Assembly (NCBI GenBank): GCA_039586815.1
Contig: JBDHJR010000005.1
Coordinates: forward strand, 1 to 64,000
Source: WVYX01 sp039586815
GTDB lineage: Bacteria > Gemmatimonadota > Gemmatimonadetes > Gemmatimonadales > GWC2-71-9
DNA length: 64,000 nt
Direction of reading: 5' to 3'
Under the pieces are notes generated by a model. That model was not told the origin of the DNA. It was given only the letters and a program-made list of their open reading frames with translations, and did not search any database. The position numbers and the translations under genes were made by a program. Position 1 is the stretch's first letter. The number at the start of each line of letters is the position of its first letter. Positions 55,378-62,824 of this stretch are shown here, in pieces.

Positions 55378-56060
55378 CGCGCTTCCTCGTGCACTTCGTC
55401 CTCGAACAGTCCCTCGAGGTCATAGCCGTCTGCCGTGGCGAGCGCGGGATAGTGCTCGACCATGGCGGTGCGCAGCTCCTCGAGCGGCACGTCCGCATAG
55501 TGGCCCCGGTCGCGCAGGTACTCCATGTAGCGGTCGCCTCTCTGGTTGAACTGCTGGAACAGCGAGTCCTGCCGACCGTCGAAATCGAGCGGCGGGACGT
55601 CGAACCGCTCACACAGCGAGGTGTTGAACGCAGGCGTGGCCTTGACCCAGCGGTCGTCGAGCAGCAGCTCGGCGTAGCCGTGAAACACGAATACGTCGGT
55701 CTGCATCGCCCGCAGCAACCGCTCCGTAGCGAGGTGATTCTTCACATCGGCGAATCCCAGCCGGCTGGGAATGCCCGCCGCACGCGCCACCGCCGCCAGG
55801 AGGATCGCCTTGGGGATGCAGAAACCGAACCCCCTCTCGAGCACTGTGCTCGCTCGCAAGCCCTCCGGTCTCAGGTCGACGCGGTACGGGTCGTAGCGGA
55901 TGCCGTCACGCACGGCGTAGTAGAACGCCACCGCCCGGTCCAAGTCGCTCGCGTGTTGCGCCGCGACGCTGCGACTGAACTCGACGATCGTCGGATGGTC
56001 GGCGTCGATGAGGCTGGTAGGTCGCAGGTACTGTGCGAGCTGTTCGGGGGAACCCTCCAT
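55374..56060 (-). CDS. Transglutaminase-like superfamily protein
   Basis: 228 residues. The papain-like core of transglutaminase-type enzymes is seen: nucleophile cysteine in GFGFCIPKAILLAAVARAAG, histidine in FVFHGYAELLL, then WVKATPAFN where the classical acid would lie, here without an Asp. Two ATGA-type overlaps couple it to iorA and place it close to the LeuA-like gene. It may act as a protease, amidase or cofactor-handling protein; the family is broad. Confidence 0.75.
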   Translation of the reverse strand: MEGSPEQLAQYLRPTSLIDADHPTIVEFSRSVAAQHASDLDRAVAFYYAVRDGIRYDPYRVDLRPEGLRASTVLERGFGFCIPKAILLAAVARAAGIPSRLGFADVKNHLATERLLRAMQTDVFVFHGYAELLLDDRWVKATPAFNTSLCERFDVPPLDFDGRQDSLFQQFNQRGDRYMEYLRDRGHYADVPLEELRTAMVEHYPALATADGYDLEGLFEDEVHEEAR

Positions 56061-56069
56061 GGGGAGCGG

Positions 56070-57326
56070 TCAGCCCTCGCCTTCCGCGGCCGTGCGGACG
56101 GCCTCGAGGATCTCCTCCTCGGTGAGCAGCCGTTCGGACTTCTTGGCTAGCTCCATCACCGCCTCGACGACCTCGGGACCGTGGGGCAGGCCGCGCGATC
56201 GCAGGAAGAAGAGCACGTTCGAGCCACCCGACATGTGCCCGATCTCGATCTCCTGCTCCCGCCCGACCCAGCTGGCGGGGACGCCCGAGTACACCCGGTC
56301 GGCCAGCCACGACTTGCCGCGGCGTTGTGCCTTGATCACCGCGGCCGCGTGGACCCCGGTCGCGGTGCGGAAGGCGTCACGCCCCACGATCGGCGTGTTC
56401 ATCGGGATCGGCACGCTCACCGCCTGTGACACCGTGTCTACGTACTCGGGGAGAGCGGAGAGGTCGTCGTCCCGCCACCCCAGCAGCTTGAGGTTCACCA
56501 GGAGCTGCTCCATGGGCGTATTGCCGACGCGCTCACCAACCCCCAAGGCGGTGCCATGTACGCGTGTGGCCCCGGCCTCCGCGGCCGCCAGCGTGTTGGC
56601 CACGTCGAGGCCCCGGTCCCGGTGGCCGTGCCAGTCGATACCCACCTCGTCGGCCATGCCGAGCTCGTCCAGCAGCCGGCGCACCCAGGTGACGAGATTG
56701 CGCACTCCGTGGGGCACGGCGGCTCCCACCGTGTCGCACAGGCAGAGGCGGCGCGCTCCCGCCTCGACTCCCGCCGTCAGCAGCACACGCAGATCCTCGG
56801 GCGCCGCGCGAATGGTGTCCTCGGTCACGTACATCACGTCGAGGCCCTCGCGCACCGCGAACTCCACCGCCTCCCGAGTGTGCCGCAGGACGTGCTCCAG
56901 GTCCCACTCCTCGGCGTACTGCCTGATGGGGCTGCTGCCGATGAACACGCACGCCTCGATCGGGACGCCCGTCTTCTGGACCACGTCGGCAATCGGCTGG
57001 ATGTCCACGATCATTGTGCGGGCCGCGCAGTTGGCCTTGATGCGCAGCTTGCAGTCGGCGATCTCGCGGCACAGCCGCTCGACCGCGTCCCGCTGCCTCG
57101 GCCCGGCACCCGGCAGTCCCACGTCGGCGGTCTCGATACCGAGGCTGTCCATCAGGTGGAGGATCCTGACCTTCACGTCGGTCGGCGGATCGGTCACCGA
57201 TGGGCTCTGAAGGCCGTCCCGCAGGGTCTCGTCGTCCAGCATGACGGTGCGGGGCGCGGGCACATCGGTTCCGCCCGACGTGGCCCAGTCGTAGATGAGG
57301 TGCTCTTCGTTGGGGGTCTTAGCCAT
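56070..57326 (-). CDS. LeuA/homocitrate synthase-like (HMGL/DRE-TIM) enzyme
   Basis: 418 residues. The DRE-TIM barrel signature is modified to LDDETLRDGLQS (D-E-T-L-R-D-G), with the metal histidines in DWHGHRDRGLDVANTLAAAEAG and the gatekeeper region GVGERVGNTPMEQLL. It probably condenses acetyl-CoA with a 2-oxoacid or is a lyase. The divergent neighbour is an isopropylmalate-dehydrogenase-like enzyme, but no leuC/leuD gene is in view, so leucine synthesis is not assured. Confidence 0.8.
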   Translation of the reverse strand: MAKTPNEEHLIYDWATSGGTDVPAPRTVMLDDETLRDGLQSPSVTDPPTDVKVRILHLMDSLGIETADVGLPGAGPRQRDAVERLCREIADCKLRIKANCAARTMIVDIQPIADVVQKTGVPIEACVFIGSSPIRQYAEEWDLEHVLRHTREAVEFAVREGLDVMYVTEDTIRAAPEDLRVLLTAGVEAGARRLCLCDTVGAAVPHGVRNLVTWVRRLLDELGMADEVGIDWHGHRDRGLDVANTLAAAEAGATRVHGTALGVGERVGNTPMEQLLVNLKLLGWRDDDLSALPEYVDTVSQAVSVPIPMNTPIVGRDAFRTATGVHAAAVIKAQRRGKSWLADRVYSGVPASWVGREQEIEIGHMSGGSNVLFFLRSRGLPHGPEVVEAVMELAKKSERLLTEEEILEAVRTAAEGEG

Positions 57327-57485
57327 GCTCGGCCCTCAATCCCGGTGTCTGTTGCGTCCACCAAAGATGCCTTGCGGGGAGTGCTCCATCAACGTGGCGC
57401 CCAAAGCCCCTCCCGGCGACCCACTCGCGCCGCGCGGGCCGGGCTGCCAAGTTGAGGCTCGGTCGCACGGCAACGAGGAGGGTGA

Positions 57486-58562
57486 ATGACGTCTTACGAC
57501 ATAGGGGTGCTGGCGGGCGACGGCATCGGACCGGAGGTGACGCACGAGGCGCTCAAGGTGCTGGAGGCGGTCGCCGCACTCGAGGGGTTCGACTACAAGC
57601 TGGTGGAGTACCCCTACAGCGGGGAATACTACCTCAAGACCAAGGAGCTGGTGCCCGACAGGGTGATCGACGAGTGGCGCACCCTGGATGCGGTGCTGCT
57701 GGGTGCCATCGGCCATCCCGACGTGGAGCCCGGCTTGGTCGAGCGCTCGGTCATTCTCGGGCTGCGATTCGGCCTCGATCTGTACATCAACCTCCGGCCG
57801 ATCAAGCTGTACGCCGAGCACCTCTGCCCCCTGAAGGACAAGAGCCCAGCCGACATCGACTTCGTGGTGGTGCGCGAGAACACCGAGGGGCTGTACTCCC
57901 AGATTGGCGGACACCTCAAGAAGGGGACTCCGGACGAGGTGTCGCTCGTCAACGGCGTGTATACCTGGAAGGGCTGCGAGCGGGCATCGCGCCACGCCTT
58001 CGAGCTGGCCCAGAAGCGGGCGCGCGAGGGCGGCAAGGGGAAGCGCGTCACGCTGGTGGACAAGGCCAACGCGCTGCGGCCACACGACATCTGGACCCGG
58101 GCGTTCGCGCAGGTCGCGCAGGACTTTCCCGACATCGAGACGGACCATGCCTACGTCGATGCCTGCTGCATGTGGATGATCAAGAACCCGGAGTGGTTCC
58201 ACGTGGTGGTCACCACCAACATGTTCGGCGACATCATCACCGATCTGGGGGCCATGCTGCAGGGCGGCATGGGGATAGCCGCCTCCGGCAACATCCATCC
58301 GGGGCAGACGTCCATGTTCGAGCCGATTCACGGCTCGGCGCCCAAACACGCGGGCAAGAACGTGGCGTGCCCGCTCGGCGCCATTGGGGCGGTGAGCATG
58401 ATGCTCGACTTCCTCGGCGAGACCGGGGCTGCTGCACGCACGGAGGATGCCGTGGCAGATCTGCTGCGCAGCGGTAAGGTCCCGTCGGCCGACGCACGCA
58501 GCGGGATCTCCACCTCTGAGATGGGCGACATGGTTGTGCAACTGGTTCGGGAGAGCCGCTGA
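57486..58562 (+). CDS. Isocitrate/isopropylmalate dehydrogenase family protein
   Basis: 358 residues after a GGAGGGTGA ribosome site. Family markers are LAGDGIGPEVTHEAL at the start, FVVVRENTEGLYSQIGG, the lysine/aspartate region TNMFGDIITDLGAMLQGG and the NAD motif EPIHGSAPKHAGKN. It oxidatively decarboxylates 3-isopropylmalate or a related (homo)isocitrate/tartrate-type acid using NAD(P). It is followed directly by an APC permease gene. Confidence 0.85.
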   Translation: MTSYDIGVLAGDGIGPEVTHEALKVLEAVAALEGFDYKLVEYPYSGEYYLKTKELVPDRVIDEWRTLDAVLLGAIGHPDVEPGLVERSVILGLRFGLDLYINLRPIKLYAEHLCPLKDKSPADIDFVVVRENTEGLYSQIGGHLKKGTPDEVSLVNGVYTWKGCERASRHAFELAQKRAREGGKGKRVTLVDKANALRPHDIWTRAFAQVAQDFPDIETDHAYVDACCMWMIKNPEWFHVVVTTNMFGDIITDLGAMLQGGMGIAASGNIHPGQTSMFEPIHGSAPKHAGKNVACPLGAIGAVSMMLDFLGETGAAARTEDAVADLLRSGKVPSADARSGISTSEMGDMVVQLVRESR

Positions 58563-58594
58563 AGCGCGCCGACCCCGCGCCGGCCCTCCGCCGG

Positions 58595-59908
58595 GTGATC
58601 AGGCTGCCGCACGCGACGGCCCTGGTCGTCGGCACGATCATCGGGGCCTCGATCTTCGTTCAACCGTCGGAGATCACCGGCCAGGTTCCTTCCATCGTGG
58701 GGGCGCTGCTCGTCTGGCTCGTGTCGGGAGCCCTCACGCTCATCGGGGCGCTCGTGTGCGCCGAGCTCGCGTCGACCTTCACGCAGACAGGCGGAGTCTA
58801 TCTCTATCTGAACAGGGCGTTCAGCCCCGCAGTCGGGTTCCTCTGGGGTTGGGCGATGTTCTGGACCATGCACTCCGGAATCATCGCCGCGATCGCCGTG
58901 ATCTTCGCCAGGTACGCGGCGTATTTCATGCCCCTGGAGAGCGGTGGCGTGAAAATCACGGCCATCGCGGCGATCCTGGTGCTGTCGGGCGTCAATTACC
59001 TGGGGGTTCGGCAGGGAAGCACGCTGCAAACCCTGTTCACCGCGGGCAAGCTCCTGGCGATCGGGCTGATCATCGTGGTCGGATTCACGCTGGGATCCCG
59101 CGTGCCCGAGCACTTCGTACCGGCGCAGGAACTAACCGCCGGCGTCTCGCTCGGCGGCTTCCTGACCGCCCTGGTGGCCGGGCTCTTCGCGTTCGGCGGC
59201 TGGCACATGGTGACGTACAGCTCCGAAGAGACGGTGAATCCGAGGCGCACGATCCCGCGTGCATTGCTGCTGGGGACGCTCATCGTCACCGCGTGCTACA
59301 TGGCCATGAACGCGGTATACATGTACCTGCTGCCGCTCGACACGGTGGCCTCCTCGACGCGGGTGGCGGCGGACGCAGCCGACGCGGTGCTCGGATTCGG
59401 GGGCGGCGCGACGCTGTCGGCGATGGTCATGTTCTCCACGTTCGGCGCGCTGAGCGGCATCATCCTCGCGGGCCCGCGGGTGTATTACGCGATGGCACGC
59501 GACGGGCTGCTGTTTCGCTGGGCCGGAGCCGTACACCCCAGGTACCGCACGCCCCATCGCGCCATAGTGCTACAGGCGGTCTGGTCGTGCGTACTGGTCG
59601 GCACCGGTACCTTCCGGGCGCTGTTCACGCGGGTGATCTACACGGAGTGGATCTTCTTCGGCCTGATGGCCATCGGGCTGTTCGTGCTGCGTCGCCGCAG
59701 TGGCCTGGTGCGGCAGTACTCGGTATGGGGATACCCGGTTCTCCCAGCCGTGTTCATCGTGGCCTCGTTCGCCATCGTGGGGAATCAGCTGTTGTCCAAC
59801 ACCGGCGAGAGCGTGTTGGGTCTCTCACTGGTTCTGACGGGACTGCCCATATACTACCTGTGGGCGCGAAAACACTACGTGCAGGAGCGTCACAGTGACG
59901 ATCATTGA
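58595..59908 (+). CDS. APC-superfamily amino acid permease
   Basis: 437 residues from a GTG without a ribosome site. The frame upstream continues to encode residues typical of the cytoplasmic N-terminus (ALRRVIRLPHATALVVG) as far as a CTG at 58559 that overlaps the previous stop (CTGA), so the true start may lie there. About twelve hydrophobic helices follow, beginning with the APC opening GTIIGASIFVQPSEITG. It would import an amino acid or amine. Its stop overlaps the amidohydrolase start by 14 bases. Confidence 0.85.
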   Translation: MIRLPHATALVVGTIIGASIFVQPSEITGQVPSIVGALLVWLVSGALTLIGALVCAELASTFTQTGGVYLYLNRAFSPAVGFLWGWAMFWTMHSGIIAAIAVIFARYAAYFMPLESGGVKITAIAAILVLSGVNYLGVRQGSTLQTLFTAGKLLAIGLIIVVGFTLGSRVPEHFVPAQELTAGVSLGGFLTALVAGLFAFGGWHMVTYSSEETVNPRRTIPRALLLGTLIVTACYMAMNAVYMYLLPLDTVASSTRVAADAADAVLGFGGGATLSAMVMFSTFGALSGIILAGPRVYYAMARDGLLFRWAGAVHPRYRTPHRAIVLQAVWSCVLVGTGTFRALFTRVIYTEWIFFGLMAIGLFVLRRRSGLVRQYSVWGYPVLPAVFIVASFAIVGNQLLSNTGESVLGLSLVLTGLPIYYLWARKHYVQERHSDDH

Positions 59909-60875
59909 CTTCCACAATCACTACTACCCTCCCGAGTATCTCGAGGCGCTGCAGGCAGGGCCCAGCGAGATCGCGGTGACGTTCGACGAGCACCAGAACC
60001 CCGTGTTGCACTCGCCGGGGGACAAGAACATCATCGTGCCCGGGCATCGCGACATCACGGTTCGCGAGGCGGTGCTGGACGAGGCCGGCATCGACATGCA
60101 GGTGCTCACGTTCACCGCGCCGGGCACGCTTATCGAGGGGCCCGACCGATCGGTCGCGCTGTCGCAGAAGGTCAACGACGCCCTGGCGACAATAGTGGCA
60201 CAGCGGCCGGAGCGCTTCACGGCGCTGGCCACGCTGCCGCTGAACGATTCAGAAGCCTGCCCCGCGGAGTTCGAGCGCGCTACGGGAGACCTCGGGCTCA
60301 AGGGAGTCATGCTGTTCAGCAATGCAAGCGGTGTCGCGCTGTCCGACCGGCGCTTCTGGCCGCTGTACGAGCGCGCGAGCGAGGCAGGCGCCGTGATGTA
60401 CATCCACCCCACCTACCCGGTCGGAGTGGAGGCCATGCAGGAGTACTGGCTGATGCCGCTGGTGGGATTCGTGTTCGACACCACGCTGGCGGCCGCGGGG
60501 CTGGTGTTCAGTGGGGTGGTCGAGCGGTTCCCCGGAATCCGCTGGGTGCTGGCACATCTCGGGGGCGCCATACCGTATCTCGCCGAGCGGTTGGACCGCG
60601 GCTACCACGCGTTCGCCGATTGTAGGAAGGAAATCGGCAGGCCGCCGAGCGAGTACCTGCGCGAGTTCTACTACGACACGGTGAACTTCGACGTGCGGGC
60701 GCTCGAGTTCGCGATCGAATTCGCCGGGGTAAACCACGTACTGGCCGGCAGTGACTACCCGCACCAGATCGGGAGCCTCGCGCAGATGGTGCACAGCATC
60801 GAGGCGCTCGACATCTCGGACGCCGATCGGGCCAAGGTGTTGGGGGGTAATACCGCGGAGCTGCTGGGCCTATGA
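59895..60875 (+). CDS. Amidohydrolase 2 family protein (ACMSD-like)
   Basis: 326 residues from a GTG. Metal-site landmarks are the N-terminal IIDFHNHYYP (His-x-His), YIHPTYPVG, the histidine in WVLAHLGGAIPYLAERLDRG, and the aspartate in LAGSDYPHQIG. This is the aminocarboxymuconate-semialdehyde decarboxylase (amidohydrolase 2) branch, which includes decarboxylases and hydratases in aromatic degradation. It is the last gene of a rightward operon after the APC permease. The substrate is unknown. Confidence 0.85.
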   Translation: MTIIDFHNHYYPPEYLEALQAGPSEIAVTFDEHQNPVLHSPGDKNIIVPGHRDITVREAVLDEAGIDMQVLTFTAPGTLIEGPDRSVALSQKVNDALATIVAQRPERFTALATLPLNDSEACPAEFERATGDLGLKGVMLFSNASGVALSDRRFWPLYERASEAGAVMYIHPTYPVGVEAMQEYWLMPLVGFVFDTTLAAAGLVFSGVVERFPGIRWVLAHLGGAIPYLAERLDRGYHAFADCRKEIGRPPSEYLREFYYDTVNFDVRALEFAIEFAGVNHVLAGSDYPHQIGSLAQMVHSIEALDISDADRAKVLGGNTAELLGL

Positions 60876-61181
60876 GTCGGTGCCGCGCCGCCGCGTGTAG
60901 ATGGTCTTGAACTGCAGCAGCATGAGCAGCTTGCAGTCCTCGCAGTCGTTCGCCATGTCCTCGGGCCGTAGGGGGTCGGCGCACACTTCGTAACCGAGCT
61001 CCTCGTACAGCTCCATGGACTCCCGGGCGCGCTCGCCATCGGCGATGAAGCGGCGCTCCCAGCCGTCCGCCAGGCGCTTGGCGTCTCCCTGGAGTGCGGA
61101 CTCGGTGAGCACTCGCCGCGCCTCCTGCTCCACCACGAGGGCGAGGCGCCGCACCTCCCGCTGGTCCTCGTCCTTGCTCAT
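60870..61181 (-). CDS. Small conserved-looking protein downstream of Bcr-type ATPases
   Basis: 103 residues from the ATG at 61181, overlapping the ATPase stop by four bases (ATGA). The body is charged and helical; cysteines at 67, 80 and 83 include a CEDC motif just before LLMLLQFKTIY. No family is recognised. Translational coupling to the Bcr-type ATPase gene implies a shared function, possibly assembly or electron transfer. Its stop overlaps the convergent amidohydrolase stop by six bases. Confidence 0.65.
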   Translation of the reverse strand: MSKDEDQREVRRLALVVEQEARRVLTESALQGDAKRLADGWERRFIADGERARESMELYEELGYEVCADPLRPEDMANDCEDCKLLMLLQFKTIYTRRRGTDS

Positions 61182-61990
61182 GCCCCTGCCGTCTGTTCCT
61201 GCAGCTTGCGCAGCCGTCTGTGACCCAGAATCGCCGCGCCCAGTGCCGAGGTGAACTGCACGAGGTCTCCCTGTGGCACGTTGACTTCGGCCCCCAGCTC
61301 GCTCCGCACCACGTCCGCCATGCGCGCGAACCGGAGGATGCCGCCGATCAAGGTGAACTCGGGCTCCATGCGCACCCGCTTCATGAGCTGCACGGAGCGC
61401 CCCACCAGCGATACGATCGCACCGTGCATGATGTCGGCCGGCGCGACGCCCTGGGACAGGTGATTGATCACCTCCGACTCGGCGAACACGGCGCACACGC
61501 CGGAGATCGACGTCGCCTCCTTCGAGGTCGCCACCAGCGGGCCGATCTCCTCGGTGGTGTACCCCATGTAGCGTGCCGTCTTCTCAAGGAACGCGCCGGT
61601 ACCCGCAGCGCACTTGTCGTTGAGCCGGAATGACTTGACCTTCGCGCCGTCTCCCAGACGGCTCGCCTTCATGGTCTGTCCGCCGACGTCGAGAATCGTA
61701 CGGGTCTGTGGGAAGAAGAAAGTCGTCCCGCGCGCCGCGGCGGTGAGGTCGGTGACCTGCACGTCGCTCATCGCCGTCTGGTGGCGGCCGAACCCGGTGG
61801 CCACGGTGTAGGCGAGATCGTCGACTGAGATGCCGGCCTCCGCCACCGCCCGCGTTCGCGTACGTTCGGCCACCTCGCCAAGCTTGAAGCCGGTGGGCTC
61901 AATGGCGCGGCCCGCGATCTCGTAGTTCTCGTTGAGGATCACGGCCTTTGTGTAGGTCGATCCGACGTCTATTCCGGCGGTATAGGTCAT
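61178..61990 (-). CDS. BcrA/BadF-type ATPase, second paralogue
   Basis: 270 residues from the ATG overlapping the previous ATPase by four bases. The acetate/sugar-kinase-like fold starts AGIDVGSTYTKAVIL; the ATPase family block NDKCAAGTGAFLEKTARYMG contains the cluster-ligand cysteine, and a second is in SISGVCAVFAESEV. Two ATPase subunits would share a bridging [4Fe-4S] cluster and use ATP hydrolysis to drive low-potential electron transfer. The presence of two distinct ATPases favours a benzoyl-CoA-reductase-like layout over a simple dehydratase. Confidence 0.88.
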   Translation of the reverse strand: MTYTAGIDVGSTYTKAVILNENYEIAGRAIEPTGFKLGEVAERTRTRAVAEAGISVDDLAYTVATGFGRHQTAMSDVQVTDLTAAARGTTFFFPQTRTILDVGGQTMKASRLGDGAKVKSFRLNDKCAAGTGAFLEKTARYMGYTTEEIGPLVATSKEATSISGVCAVFAESEVINHLSQGVAPADIMHGAIVSLVGRSVQLMKRVRMEPEFTLIGGILRFARMADVVRSELGAEVNVPQGDLVQFTSALGAAILGHRRLRKLQEQTAGA

Positions 61991-62805
61991 GATGCGTCCT
62001 GCTCGGCCCTGGTGGGCGCCCGGCTGGCGAGGATGTGATCCAGCGCAAACAGCGCGGCTCCGAGGGCCCCCATGTAGTGCGACTCCTCGCTCACGTTCAC
62101 CGCGAGTCCCAAGCGCTCGTTGAGCGTGTCGATCATGGCGGTGTTCTTGGCTACGCCGCCGGTGAACGTCACGTCGCTCTCGATGCCCACGCGCCGCAGC
62201 AGCCCGGCGGAGCGGGCCGCGATCGATTGGTGTACCCCCAGCAGGATGTCCTCGATCTTCTTGCCTTTGCCGAGCCACGACAGGACCTCCGACTCGGCGA
62301 ACACGGTGCACGTGGTGGAGATCTTCACGGGCCGCTCCCCCCGCAGCGCGGTGGGCCCGAGCTGGTCGAGCGGGATGTCGAGTGCACTCGAAGCTGCGCC
62401 GAGGAAGCGTCCGGTCCCCGCCGCGCACTTGTCGTTCATGCAGAAGTCGACGATCTCCCCATTGGGAGAAACGCTTATCGCCTTGGTGTCCTGGCCGCCC
62501 ATGTCCACCACGGTGCGGGTGCCGGGGAACATGTGTACCGCGCCGCGTCCGTGGCAGCTGATCTCGGTCACCTGCGTGTTGCCGAAGGTCACTTTGTAGC
62601 GGCCGTAGCCTGTGCCCACTACGTACTCGACCTCCTCCTCTCTCAGGTCACCGTCGCGCAACGCCTCCTGGAAGGCGCTCTCGGCAGCGCGGATCACGTT
62701 GGCGCCTGTATCGGTGAGGGAGCGGCTCACGATCGTCCGCTCCTCATCGATTATGACCGCCTTGGTCTGCGTGGATCCGACGTCCACGCCGGCTGCGTAG
62801 GCCAT
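61987..62805 (-). CDS. BcrA/BadF-type ATPase, first paralogue
   Basis: 272 residues from the ATG after GGAAGG. The opening AGVDVGSTQTKAVIIDEE, phosphate motif VVDMGGQDTKAI, NDKCAAGTGRFLGAAS and ISTTCTVFAESEVLSWL mark an activator/BadF-type ATPase. It differs from its neighbour in sequence, so the pair is probably a heterodimer. It overlaps the next ATPase by ATGA and follows the HgdB-type subunit by 19 bases. Confidence 0.9.
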   Translation of the reverse strand: MAYAAGVDVGSTQTKAVIIDEERTIVSRSLTDTGANVIRAAESAFQEALRDGDLREEEVEYVVGTGYGRYKVTFGNTQVTEISCHGRGAVHMFPGTRTVVDMGGQDTKAISVSPNGEIVDFCMNDKCAAGTGRFLGAASSALDIPLDQLGPTALRGERPVKISTTCTVFAESEVLSWLGKGKKIEDILLGVHQSIAARSAGLLRRVGIESDVTFTGGVAKNTAMIDTLNERLGLAVNVSEESHYMGALGAALFALDHILASRAPTRAEQDAS

Positions 62806-62824
62806 GCGCTTCCTTCCTGCTGGG

